From assembly GCF_000214375.1 (NCBI RefSeq), contig NC_015578.1:3534001-3598000 (forward strand): a DNA stretch of 64,000 bases. Direction: 5' to 3'. Numbering within the stretch: the stretch's first letter is position 1; the number at the start of each line of letters is the position of its first letter. The notes under the pieces were generated by a model. That model saw only the letters and a list, made by a program, of their open reading frames with translations. It ran no database searches and had not been told where the DNA came from. Both the position numbers and the translations under genes were made by a program. This DNA comes from Treponema primitia ZAS-2. GTDB taxonomy: Bacteria; Spirochaetota; Spirochaetia; Treponematales; Breznakiellaceae. Below are positions 24,825 to 35,000 of the stretch, piece by piece.

Positions 24825-27737
24825 ATGAGAAAAAGTTTTTTGGCGAGAGCCATGGTCAGTACATTGGCAGTATTCCTGATGTTCATGGGCTGCGACAGCC
24901 CGGAATCTTCGGATACCGTTATTCCGTCGTTCATTGTTATCAATAATACCGACACCAGTTCCGGTCACTATTATGTGGACCTGATTCCCAGCGACGATAT
25001 TCCTATCATTGAGGATCCTACTGACGGGACCAGTGGGTCAGACCGTGCCCTTGCGGAAGCGTTTAACAAATTCGACGCAGTGTACTATGTCGGTTCAGGG
25101 CCCGTTACGATACCGCCGGGAAAAACCCTCTATGCCGCACCGGGAAGCACCATAACCCGGTTCGACGTAGCCTCGAAAGTCAAGTCCGGCGCCAGCCGTG
25201 TGGGAATTGATCTCGAAGCGGAGGATGACGGTACCCTGGTGGTTTTAAATGGCGCAACCTTGAAACTCAGCGGCACCAGCGCGCTGAACGGTGTACTGCA
25301 CGTTAACCGGGGCGGGTATATTGCAAATGACACCGATGCTGCCATTACCGGTACCGGCACTATTGAAGTGCTTGGAAGTATTGCGGTAAAAACTATCAAC
25401 ATTTCAGGGGACTTGAATATCGCCCGGGGCAACGGCCAACTGGTCCCTGCTCCCTACGGTATTGTGAAAGCCGATGCGATCTATACCACCTATCTGGATG
25501 CCAAGGGCAACGTGAACGTAGACGGTACGGTATACGTTGGCGCGGATGGTATAACTGCGGGGGGTGATGTGTTCGTGAGCGCTCCTGGCAGCGGTTACTG
25601 GCTTAGTTCCGCCCCCGGCAATGGCTATGTTAAGGGCAATATTTTCGCCAACCGCGCAGTAACGGTATACGGCTTTGTAGATGGCAATATTACTACCGGC
25701 ACCTACATTCTTGACCCTGAGTGGGGTGATATTGCCATAGGTATCGGTGGCGATGCAGTGGTAAATGGCAACATCGATGCTGACCGGGACGTGATTGTGG
25801 GAGACATGGGACATGTGGGGGGGAGCACCGGAACTTACTATACCGTCCAGGCTAAAAGGAATGTAACGATAGCGAACCAATTTGCTTCTGTATATGGTGA
25901 TGTCATAGCCGATGGATTTGTGACCGTAGACGTGGAGGGATCCGTGGAGCGGGATGTTACTTCCACGGGCAGGTTTGTGATAATAACCGGGCGTGTAGGC
26001 CATAATGTCACCGCCGATCAATATGTGGAAGTGGTAGGATCTGTACTCAATAATGTCACCTCTACGAATAGCTATGTGACCGTAACCGGATACGTAGGCA
26101 ATGATATTGACGCCAACGGGTATGTTACCGTAGCGGCGAATGGATCTGTAGGCCGTAATATAAATACTTATCATGGTGAACCGAATAGTGCAAACTATGT
26201 GAATATATTTGGACATGTGGGCCATAACGTTACTGCTGCAGGAAACTTTACGGTGAGCGAAGCTTCCTTTTATTCCAACTCAGAATACGACTATGGCTTC
26301 ACCAACGGCTTCGTGGGCGGTTTAGTGGATGTGTACGGATCCACCGGTACCATAAGCGGCGTGGTGCATGGGGGGCTAAAAGTAGAGCCGGGCGCATCTG
26401 TTACCATCGGGCAAAGTGGCGTTGACGCAAGCCACCCTGAAACACTGGTCAAAGGCGCTGTTTTTGGCCCGGTTACGGTTCTTTACAGCGGTAACGGTAG
26501 CGCTGGAGCTCTTAACGTTCAGGGCTATGTAGAAAGCAGTTCCATAACAGTTTATCAGAATGCTACTCTCAACATTAGAGGTACCGCGGAAATTGCCATT
26601 GGTGATATAGACGATATTGTATATAATCATAATGGTACTTCAGGTACTGCTGCTACCTCCGGTGATGTGGAGTATATTACTACACAGTCCGGTACTCCCC
26701 GTCAATTAGTGTCCGGCATCTATGTGGATTCCGGCGCCAAGTTGTATACCGATACCCCGCTTGTGGCTACCACAACATACTTCACAACCCTTGCCAGATC
26801 GACCTTTATCCACACCAATGTTACAGATGCAGGCAACCAGAAAACCACCTTTGTCGGCGGATTAACCGTAGAGAAAGATAATACAGCTTATTTATCGGCC
26901 GTAGTAACCAACTTTGGTGGGAATCTTATAGTTAACGGTAGGCTCATTACAACACAACCCACCGGCCCCGCTTTTGATGTGAAAAATGGATATAACATCA
27001 CCATCGGAGCAGGCGGCGAAGTCATACTCGGCGGCGGAAACTACGTGCTTACGAATACCAACACCAGCGGTACCGCTCTTTTCCCTGCTTCCGGTGGTGA
27101 TGTGACCTTTGAGTTTAACAGAATAGCCGTGAAGGGTGGTACTTTGCTCACCGTAGGATCTCTATCACTTAACGCATCAGGGGGAACAGGGTACTACACC
27201 TTTGAACCGGTGGATGGTTATTCGTCCGGTAGGATTCACTTCAATAAAAAGGGCGCCTATCTTTCTGATCACGACCCCCTGTACATCCTTCTTGACGCCG
27301 GCAAGAGTACAATCACTCTGCCGGGAATTGATAGTGGCACCCAGGGTAGTAAGCTCACCTTGTCGCAATACGCCAACCTCACATTGGGCAGCGGTTCCAT
27401 TGTTCTGGGAAGAGGCAGTAGTTATGGCTATCATGGGACATTGGCCTTCGACAACGGCGCCAGGCTGAGTGGACTGGGTGGATTCCTGCCAGTTTCTAAT
27501 GGCTACACTTATGACTGGGTCTTTGGGGTAGGTACCGCATCCAATTATGCCGGATTAGGAGCATCGTATTATAAAGGTTCAACTACTGCGAGCCCATTCG
27601 CCCCTGGTACAAATGCGTCTGGTACAAATGCGTCTGGTACAAATGCGTCTGGTACAAATACGCTGAGCGCTTATAATGGTAATGGCAGTGGTGACATAAC
27701 CATTAACAGTGCTTCACGGGTGCTCTACAACAATTAG
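24825..27737 (+). CDS. large repeat-rich lipoprotein, probable beta-helix surface protein
   Basis: A 970-residue protein. Signal peptide with lipobox FMGC (Cys near residue 25). Nearly all of the rest is made of short Gly/Val/Asn-rich units such as NVTADQYVEVVGSVLNNVT and NDIDANGYVTVAANGSVGRN, spaced about 20 residues apart, as expected for a right-handed beta-helix or bactofilin-like stack. Few Cys, Trp or Lys are present, typical of secreted structural proteins. Near the C terminus the pentapeptide GTNAS is repeated. Likely outer-surface or periplasmic; adhesin or structural roles are guesses. A strong promoter and a terminator flank it. Confidence 0.8.
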   Translation: MRKSFLARAMVSTLAVFLMFMGCDSPESSDTVIPSFIVINNTDTSSGHYYVDLIPSDDIPIIEDPTDGTSGSDRALAEAFNKFDAVYYVGSGPVTIPPGKTLYAAPGSTITRFDVASKVKSGASRVGIDLEAEDDGTLVVLNGATLKLSGTSALNGVLHVNRGGYIANDTDAAITGTGTIEVLGSIAVKTINISGDLNIARGNGQLVPAPYGIVKADAIYTTYLDAKGNVNVDGTVYVGADGITAGGDVFVSAPGSGYWLSSAPGNGYVKGNIFANRAVTVYGFVDGNITTGTYILDPEWGDIAIGIGGDAVVNGNIDADRDVIVGDMGHVGGSTGTYYTVQAKRNVTIANQFASVYGDVIADGFVTVDVEGSVERDVTSTGRFVIITGRVGHNVTADQYVEVVGSVLNNVTSTNSYVTVTGYVGNDIDANGYVTVAANGSVGRNINTYHGEPNSANYVNIFGHVGHNVTAAGNFTVSEASFYSNSEYDYGFTNGFVGGLVDVYGSTGTISGVVHGGLKVEPGASVTIGQSGVDASHPETLVKGAVFGPVTVLYSGNGSAGALNVQGYVESSSITVYQNATLNIRGTAEIAIGDIDDIVYNHNGTSGTAATSGDVEYITTQSGTPRQLVSGIYVDSGAKLYTDTPLVATTTYFTTLARSTFIHTNVTDAGNQKTTFVGGLTVEKDNTAYLSAVVTNFGGNLIVNGRLITTQPTGPAFDVKNGYNITIGAGGEVILGGGNYVLTNTNTSGTALFPASGGDVTFEFNRIAVKGGTLLTVGSLSLNASGGTGYYTFEPVDGYSSGRIHFNKKGAYLSDHDPLYILLDAGKSTITLPGIDSGTQGSKLTLSQYANLTLGSGSIVLGRGSSYGYHGTLAFDNGARLSGLGGFLPVSNGYTYDWVFGVGTASNYAGLGASYYKGSTTASPFAPGTNASGTNASGTNASGTNTLSAYNGNGSGDITINSASRVLYNN
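27606..27665 (+). repeat. 15-bp tandem repeat, four units, in frame
   Basis: Three identical units GGTACAAATGCGTCT and a fourth diverged unit encode GTNAS repeats near the C terminus of the lipoprotein. Length change by slippage would keep the frame. Confidence 0.9.
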
Positions 27738-27763
27738 TAACAGCCTGGCTTAGCAAAAAATCG

Positions 27764-27798
27764 GGGCTGCCGGAGATATTTCCGGCAGCCCTTTTTTT
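27764..27798 (+). terminator. terminator of the beta-helix lipoprotein gene
   Basis: GGGCTGCCGGA, short loop, TCCGGCAGCCC, then seven T: a perfect 11-bp stem 26 bases after the stop codon. Confidence 0.95.
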
Positions 27799-27837
27799 GG
27801 GCTTGTGCGCTTATTTTTGTCCTCCTATACTTGCCCC

Positions 27838-30800
27838 ATGCGCATCATCGCGGACCTCCACATCCATTCCCCCTATTCCCGGGCCACCAGCAGGCGGAAT
27901 TCCCCGGCAATCCTGGACCGCTGGGCCCGGATCAAGGGCATAGGCCTGGCAGGTACCGGGGACTGCACCCATCCCCAGTGGCTGTCGGATCTCCGGGAAT
28001 CCCTGGTCGAAGTAGGGGAAGGGTTTTATGCGCTGAAAGAGGATCTGCGCCGGGATTTTGACCGGGTGACGGGGCCGGAAGCGGGGCTCCCAAATCCGGG
28101 ATCACCGCCGGGTGATATGGCCGACTCTGGCCGGGTCCGCTTTGTCCTGACCGGGGAAATCAGCACCATCTATAGCCGGGACGGAAAAACCCGGAAGGTC
28201 CACCACCTGGTAGTGCTCCCGGACTTTGAAGCCGCCGCGGCTTTTCAGGGTCGGCTGGAAAAGGCCGGCAATATCCGTTCCGACGGCAGACCCATCCTGG
28301 GCCTAGATTCCCGGGACCTGCTGGAAATGCTCCTGGAATCGGACCGGCGGTCCATGCTCATCCCCGCCCATATCTGGACCCCCTGGTTTTCCGCCCTAGG
28401 CCGCTCGGGCTTTGATTCCATTGATGAATGTTACCGGGATTTGGCCCCCCATATTCACGCCATAGAAACCGGACTTTCCTCCAACCCTCCCATGAACTGG
28501 GCCCTCAGTTCCCTGGACCGTTTCGCCATCATTTCCAATTCCGATGCCCATTCCCCGGACAAGCTGGGCCGGGAAGCCACGGTCCTGTCCATGGAACCTT
28601 CCTACCCCGGCCTGGCAGCGGCCCTTTCCGGCGCCTCCGGAACCGGTATTCTGGAAACGGTAGAATTCTTTCCTCAAGAGGGAAAGTACCATTACGATGG
28701 TCACCGGGTCTGCGACGTCTCCCTGGACAGCGAATCCGCCGCCGCCGCTAAGGGCCTCTGCCCGGTCTGCGGCAAGGCCCTCACCCCCGGGGTCCTGAGC
28801 CGGGTCCGGGAGCTGGCGGACCGCCCGGTCAGCGAAACTGCCCCCTGCCCGGCTGATTCCCAGGGAACCAACCGCCGCCCCTACCGTTCCCTGATACCCC
28901 TGGTAGAAATCCTGGGGGAACTCCTCAGCGTTGGAGCCGCCTCAAAAAAGGTAAGCCGGGCCTACGGTCCGCTCATTGAAAAGGGCGGCGGCGAATTTTC
29001 CATCCTCATGGACAAAAGCATAGGGGAGCTTGAAAAACTGAACTGTCCCGGAATCAGCGGAGAACTCCTGGCCGCCGCCATCGACCATATGCGCCGGGGC
29101 GAAGTTTTTATTACCCCAGGCTACGATGGCCTGTACGGGGTCATCCGGGCTTTCCCGCCGGGAAAAGTCCCGGGATATACCGGGCCGGATCTGTTCGGAG
29201 ATGAGGGAAAATCATCGGCAACAGAAACGCTGCCATCAGGGACCATGTTTCCAGTAACAGCATTGCTGCCATCAGGGACTGCGGCTCTGACGGCGGACAA
29301 CAGCGCGAAGGGCGATGGAAATCAGGAAACAGCAATGCTGCCATCAGAGACCACGTCTTTGTCGGCGGACAACGGGGCGAAGAGCGGCGAGAGGCCAAGG
29401 GAAAACAGCGTAAAGCAGACAGAGCCCTGGGCGCCGGCCAAAACCAAAATGGCAAACCAGACGCCAGATGCCCTAAGTCCCGCCTCATCTACCGGACCCA
29501 GGCCGGCAGCAAAACCAGCGTCGCTTACCCTAAGCCCCGCCCCGCCGGCCTTTACCCCGGACCAGGACCAAGAGCGAGCCATCCATCACAGCGGCGGCCC
29601 CGCCCTGATAATAGCCGGCCCGGGAACCGGGAAGACCTCCGTCCTAGCCCGGCGCATCACCAGGCTCATGGAACACAATCCCGGCACAGAAGAGCCGCGA
29701 ATCTTGGCCCTGAGTTTCACCGTCAAGGCCGCAGAAGAACTGCGGGACCGCATAGTCCGGACCACCGGAAAAGGGGCCGACGGTCTGACCGTAGGAACCT
29801 TCCATTCCCTGGGCAGGTCTATCCTCAAGGCTGAAGCGGCAGCGGCCGGTATCAGGGAAGACTTTGGCATATTGGACGAAGAAGGTAAAACAGCATTACT
29901 GCGGGATATCACAACAGGGAAAAAACCGGCGGTCTCTCCGGAAAAACTCGGTTCATATATCGAAGAACGGAAACGCTTCCTCCTCCTGCCCGGCGAAACC
30001 ATCCCGCGCCTTAGCCCGCCAACAGAAATACTGCTGGATGGGGCATTGCGGGAAACGGCGATCCCGCCCCTGAAAGACGGCCCGGACCTGCTCTATAGAG
30101 AATACCGGGATGCCCTGAAACTCCGGAACGCCCTGGACTTCGACGATCTCCTAGCCGGGACCGTCCGCCTCCTTGTCGCCAGGCCGGAGCTGCTTAAAAA
30201 ACACCGGGACCGTTTTACCCACATCTTCGCCGATGAGTACCAGGACATCAACTTTGCCCAGTACGCCCTTCTCCGGCTCCTGGGCCGGAAAGAACTCTGG
30301 GTCATCGGGGACCCAAACCAGGCAATTTACGGATTCCGGGGTGCCTCCAACAAATACATGGACCGTTTCCTGAGCGATTATCCCGGTGCGGCAATCTACC
30401 GCTTAACAAAAAGTTTTCGCTGTGCCGATCCTATCATCCAGGCAGCGAATGCCCTTACCGGAGCCGAGCTCAGAGGCGCCGATAGCGCTACTTGCAACGC
30501 CGACTTTAGTCGGCAAGTTCCCCGCGCCACTTGCAACGCCGACTTTAGTCGGCAAGTTCCCCGCGCAGTAACCCTGTACCGCACTCCCTGCCCCACCGAC
30601 CGGGCCGAGGCCGAAGGCATAGCCCGACGTATTAGCGCCCTCATCGGGGGAACCGGCTTCTTCGCCATCGATAGCGGCATAGCCAACAGCAGCGCTGCGG
30701 AAGACTCAGGGGAAAGCGGCGAAAATGGCCTCACCAGCCTGGGGCAATGCGCCATCCTGATCAGGGCCGCAGCTCTGGCGGCTCCTTTTGAAGAGGCCCT

Positions 30801-31197
30801 GCAAAACCACGGCATCCCCTACCGGCTCATGGGTGAAAACCTGGAAGACCTCAAGTGGTCCACCGAGGAAGTAGCCCTCATGACCATCCACGCTTCCAAA
30901 GGCCTAGAGTTTGACCATGTCTTTGTGACCGGCCTTGAGGAGGGCATACTTCCCTTCACCCTCTTTGGCGAAAGCAACAACGAAAATATCGATGAAGAAA
31001 AGCGGCTCCTATACGTTGCCATGACCCGGGCCCGGTACGGCCTCCACCTGTCCTGGGCCGCATCGCGGATATTCAGGGGCAGAAAACTTACCCAGCCGCC
31101 CAGCAGATTTCTTAGCAGCCTGGAAGCGCTGATCCCGGAACTGAAGCCAAGCTGTCCCAGAAGGGAAAAGAACCCGCAGTTAAACCTATTTGACTAA
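27838..31197 (+). CDS. fusion of PHP-domain phosphoesterase and UvrD/Rep-type helicase
   Basis: About 1119 residues. Residues 1 to ~240 are a PHP metallo-phosphoesterase (DLHIHSPYSR, GTGDCTHPQW, IPAHIWTPWF, ISNSDAHSPDKLG). A Cys pair (CPVCGK) and a helix-hairpin-helix-like part follow. A low-complexity linker with imperfect repeats (LPSGT...ADN) spans about 455-560. The rest is a superfamily 1A helicase: Walker A GPGTGKTS, motif II DEYQDINFAQ, motif III GDPNQAIYGFRG, motif IV KSFRC, motif V TIHASKGLEFDHVF, motif VI LLYVAMTRAR. Probably DNA repair. ATG 27838 is chosen because homology starts there; a GTG at 27805 is possible. No strong ribosome site is seen. Confidence 0.88.
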   Translation: MRIIADLHIHSPYSRATSRRNSPAILDRWARIKGIGLAGTGDCTHPQWLSDLRESLVEVGEGFYALKEDLRRDFDRVTGPEAGLPNPGSPPGDMADSGRVRFVLTGEISTIYSRDGKTRKVHHLVVLPDFEAAAAFQGRLEKAGNIRSDGRPILGLDSRDLLEMLLESDRRSMLIPAHIWTPWFSALGRSGFDSIDECYRDLAPHIHAIETGLSSNPPMNWALSSLDRFAIISNSDAHSPDKLGREATVLSMEPSYPGLAAALSGASGTGILETVEFFPQEGKYHYDGHRVCDVSLDSESAAAAKGLCPVCGKALTPGVLSRVRELADRPVSETAPCPADSQGTNRRPYRSLIPLVEILGELLSVGAASKKVSRAYGPLIEKGGGEFSILMDKSIGELEKLNCPGISGELLAAAIDHMRRGEVFITPGYDGLYGVIRAFPPGKVPGYTGPDLFGDEGKSSATETLPSGTMFPVTALLPSGTAALTADNSAKGDGNQETAMLPSETTSLSADNGAKSGERPRENSVKQTEPWAPAKTKMANQTPDALSPASSTGPRPAAKPASLTLSPAPPAFTPDQDQERAIHHSGGPALIIAGPGTGKTSVLARRITRLMEHNPGTEEPRILALSFTVKAAEELRDRIVRTTGKGADGLTVGTFHSLGRSILKAEAAAAGIREDFGILDEEGKTALLRDITTGKKPAVSPEKLGSYIEERKRFLLLPGETIPRLSPPTEILLDGALRETAIPPLKDGPDLLYREYRDALKLRNALDFDDLLAGTVRLLVARPELLKKHRDRFTHIFADEYQDINFAQYALLRLLGRKELWVIGDPNQAIYGFRGASNKYMDRFLSDYPGAAIYRLTKSFRCADPIIQAANALTGAELRGADSATCNADFSRQVPRATCNADFSRQVPRAVTLYRTPCPTDRAEAEGIARRISALIGGTGFFAIDSGIANSSAAEDSGESGENGLTSLGQCAILIRAAALAAPFEEALQNHGIPYRLMGENLEDLKWSTEEVALMTIHASKGLEFDHVFVTGLEEGILPFTLFGESNNENIDEEKRLLYVAMTRARYGLHLSWAASRIFRGRKLTQPPSRFLSSLEALIPELKPSCPRREKNPQLNLFD
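30487..30566. repeat. two tandem palindromic repeat copies inside the helicase gene
   Basis: Two copies with a 39-base period encode ATCNADFSRQVPR twice, in frame, between helicase motif IV and the next conserved part. Each has the core GCCGACT-TT-AGTCGGC, flanked by ACTTG and CAAGT that can extend the hairpin. A third, inverted copy is at 18051-18091 in an unrelated gene and is read in another frame. Confidence 0.88.
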
Positions 31198-31215
31198 TCC
31201 TGAAAAACAGTAATA

Positions 31216-32082
31216 CTAATCCGTATCTGTGCCAAGAAAAAATTCAGCCCAGACCGGAAAATGATCGCTCACGTGCCGGGGCTGTATGGTCAGCGCTGAA
31301 AAATCGTAGAGTTCATCAAAGCGGATTACCCCGCAGTTACCCGCATAATCTTCAAAGGCAGAAGCGGTAACAATAATACGGTCGTAAGTATTATCACTTT
31401 CCGCAACGGTGGTGTCAAAGTCATTGGTAATGATAATTTTATACCCATACTCAGGGAATATACCTGCCAGTGTCCCCTCATTGAAATAGCCGCCATCTGC
31501 GTTAAAATCTCCAACTATGACCACATCCCTTTCGTCCCAGAGCTCCTGAAAATACTTTACAGCCAGGGGCAGGGCGGCAATTTCACTGACCGCATTAGAA
31601 GGCTGAATATGGTTATCTATCAAAATAAAATCAAACGCATCCTTAGTCTGAAAATACACACCCAGGGGATTCCGTTCAAAAATATCATCAGGATCGGCCC
31701 AGGTGTTTTCCCCCGCAATCCGCATCTTTGTGGTGTCATAGATCACCCAGTACTGTTCCTTTGAACTTGTCCTGCCCTCCCTCGGTCCCAGCACATAACC
31801 GTATTTTAGCGGAAGCAACTGCATAAACTGTACCACCGGCGCAATATCCTGGGACCGTACTTCCTGGATGGCAACCAGATCCGCTTTAGAAATAATATCA
31901 GTCAGTATTGCCACCACCTCAGGTTTGTTCATCTTTGAAACGCCGAATATTTGAATATTAAAGGAAAAAATTCTGATTGTTTCGCCGTTTTCTGCTAACA
32001 GGGATTGCGCCCCGGCAGTAAATTGATTTATGAATAGCGATACTGACAGTGTAACAATAAATATTTTGCGGCTCTTATCCAT
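31216..32082 (-). CDS. secreted endonuclease/exonuclease/phosphatase family protein (DNase I-like)
   Basis: A 288-residue protein with an N-terminal signal peptide (about residues 1-26, ending near TAGAQS). The DNase I-like fold is indicated by IRIFSFNIQIFG (first strand with the Asn), ADLVAIQEVRS with the metal-binding Glu, VVIVGDFNADGGY with the catalytic Asp/Asn, and the final SDHFPVWAEF with the Asp-His pair. All catalytic motifs look intact. It could be an exported nuclease for scavenging DNA. It lies 12 bases downstream of the giant DUF445 gene, on the same strand. Confidence 0.88.
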   Translation of the reverse strand: MDKSRKIFIVTLSVSLFINQFTAGAQSLLAENGETIRIFSFNIQIFGVSKMNKPEVVAILTDIISKADLVAIQEVRSQDIAPVVQFMQLLPLKYGYVLGPREGRTSSKEQYWVIYDTTKMRIAGENTWADPDDIFERNPLGVYFQTKDAFDFILIDNHIQPSNAVSEIAALPLAVKYFQELWDERDVVIVGDFNADGGYFNEGTLAGIFPEYGYKIIITNDFDTTVAESDNTYDRIIVTASAFEDYAGNCGVIRFDELYDFSALTIQPRHVSDHFPVWAEFFLGTDTD

Positions 32083-32094
32083 CGGAGCTTTCCT

Positions 32095-35000
32095 CTACTT
32101 CCAAAAAAACGTAATCAGCCTTACTATACCATAACTTAAAAGGCCTCCAAACACGCCTATCCAGCCATAAAAAATGATCTTGGTAAAATATTTTCCCGCA
32201 AACCGGTAAAACATCCTCTCAATGCTCCGGGGATGCATTTCGTTAACTTCCCGTTCAACCACCTTCTGTATGTCTATTGCCCCGATTATATCCCCAAAAA
32301 GTTTTTCCCCGGCGTCCAGAACCGCCGTGATAAGGTATTCGGTACAAAGGGCGTCCTTGGTTTCCCCGGAAACAGCGGTGTTCAATCCTGCAAAGAACTC
32401 TCTCAGGCCCTGTTCAAGCGCCGGTTTTAAAGCAGGCCAGTCATTCAGAAGCTGTGCTGAGATAAAACCGCCAATATCTCTCTGCAATATCCGACCATCG
32501 TAAAACTTCTTGTCCCCGGCAATCTTACGGATCATTTTTTCCAGCGTCAGACCCATGGTTCGCATAAATTCGTCATCTTTTAGCAAGGTGGATAAAACTG
32601 CCCTGAGTTCTGTTTCAACATCAATACTATGCAACAATGACTCTACGCTTATTGTTTTTGCTGTCTTAATCATTATTTCTTTAGTGCATTTACCAACAAT
32701 AATTCTAGCATCATATTCTGACAAATTAGTCACCAGATCGGTACAGCATCTTTCAAGAAGAGGCCTAATACAATTTACCAAACCCTGAATATCAGTAATA
32801 TTGATAATTTGCAGCACCGACTTTATAGAAATATCCGCGTATTTCTTTACCGGAGGGACAAAAAACCGGGAAAGGCTGCCCTTAACGAGCGGGGAATTCA
32901 AGACCCCAATAAACGCCGATTCAAGGGCTTTTCTGTCCAGGGAATTTTGGCTAAACCCAAGGCTTGAAAGGGGGTTATCAAGTAGGGCGCCAGCAATAGC
33001 TGCCAAACGTTGTTTCTTTTTATTGAGGAATTCGGGCAGGTCCTCATCGAGCAGCATATCAACAATGGTATTGACGTGTTTTTCGGTAACAGCCTCTTTC
33101 ACCTCTCCCAAAAAACCGGTTCCTATATTCGCCATTATTTCACGCTTAATATTTTCCCGTTCATTTCCTATTCCTCTTAAAATCAGTTCAATAAAGTGAA
33201 AAGTACTTTTTTCAAAATAATCCACCATGGCGCCATGAAAAATATCCTGTATCTTTGTATTAGGGTCTAATTCTTGTTTCAGCAGATAATCAATGCCCCG
33301 GCTTATTCTCCCTTCAAGAAAAGTGCCGACAAACCCATAAACACCAGAACCCATAGTATCAACAGGATTCTTCCCGATGAGATCGCTAAAACTGTTCCGG
33401 GAAACATAATCCATAAACTGATCGTTTTTCGAAAGTATAAACTTTTCCGCTTTCTCCAAGGTTATGCCGGACAGTATCCATGCAACAATAGTATCCAGCC
33501 GGGCATCCGCAAAGGCGGATATAATTTTCTTATAATGCCCCAGGTCCCTTCCCGCAATTTTCTTTTGTATATACCCGCTCAATGCCGGCGCAAAATCATG
33601 AGCCTTTATATTTTTGACCAGCCGTTCACTCAAGACGGGGACAAAATCATCGATCTTCCCCGATTCCGCATATTCCTCCAACAAGCCTATAATGGATTCA
33701 GCAATACTCCCGCTGTTGTTTGAAATGTATGTTTTTATATGGCTAAGGATAAATTCATTTATACTGTCAATTCTTTCCTTGTCCTCAAGCAGGGCATCAA
33801 TAAACGCATAATCGGAATCGGAGAACAGTTTCCCGATGTTTTCCTTCACAACCCCCTTACTTTCGTCAAAATAGCGGCCGATGGATTCATCGCTCATGGC
33901 ATTATTTTTGACAAATCTTGAAAGGCTTTTTGCTAATTGGGGTTTTCGCAGGGCCGTTATCCCCACAAAAATAGGAATATTGAGCTGTTTGATAATGGGT
34001 TTATAGGGACGAAAGAGCATCTTGATGGCAATCCAGTTGGTCCCGATCCCCACCAGGGCAAAGATAATCCCATTACACAAAAGCTGAATCCCCCAGTGTA
34101 GATTCGCCCAGGCCGCCACGCGGGAGGTGGCGACAATAAAAAGCAACCCCACCAAGGCGCCGAGAAAAGCGCCCAGGGCATTGAGGGGCTTAAGCTCCCT
34201 GCCCATAAAGCCCTGAACCAGGGTATTGACCCTGGGGGCATCCAGTTTGCCCAATTCCTTGCCGACCAGGCTTGTAACATTACCGCTTAAAATCCTGTCA
34301 AGGTTCTGATTGACCAACTCCAGAACACCCCGGGATATGGTTTCATACACCGATCCCTTTTGCGCGGCGGTATAAACCTGGTTAAGTTCCCTGGATTTGT
34401 TTTTATTCCAGAGCGCCGAGTAATTAATTTTTCCGTCCTTAAAAGGATCATCCAGTATCCGATCTATCCCATCCCCCGCTATGGTTTCATAAATACTGAA
34501 CATCCTATCTTTTACCGAATCCTCAGTAAGGTTCAGGGAAACATCGTTCATATTAAATATTTCAGTACCATCGCTATCTGCAAAATCCTTTGCTTTTCCC
34601 GAGATCCATAAGGCGATAGTATCCTTGAAGCGCCCGGTAAAAATGAAACCTTTTTTTAAATTCTCAAAAAGCCCCGACGCCAGTTTTGTTTTTACAATAG
34701 AAAGGTCAATGCCTGCAATACACTCTCCAATAGGTTTATTCATAACAGTCCTGAGGCTGTCATAATCTTTGATTGAAATATCCCGCATCTTCCGGTTAAT
34801 AACACCGACAATATTTTCGACGCTTACAATTTTATTCAATTGAAGCATAGCAATACTATCGCCGATAGTATTATTTTCAATATAATCCATGAACTGATCG
34901 GCGAGCATTTTTCCTGCTTTGCTCTCATAAGCCAGTATCTTATTGCAAATAATATCAACAACATTGTATTTTGCCGCCAAATCACCGATGGATATATCCT

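Noticed and set aside
25404-26225. 273-codon minus-strand frame
   Set aside because: Antisense to the repeat-rich lipoprotein; its periodicity simply mirrors the DNA repeats.
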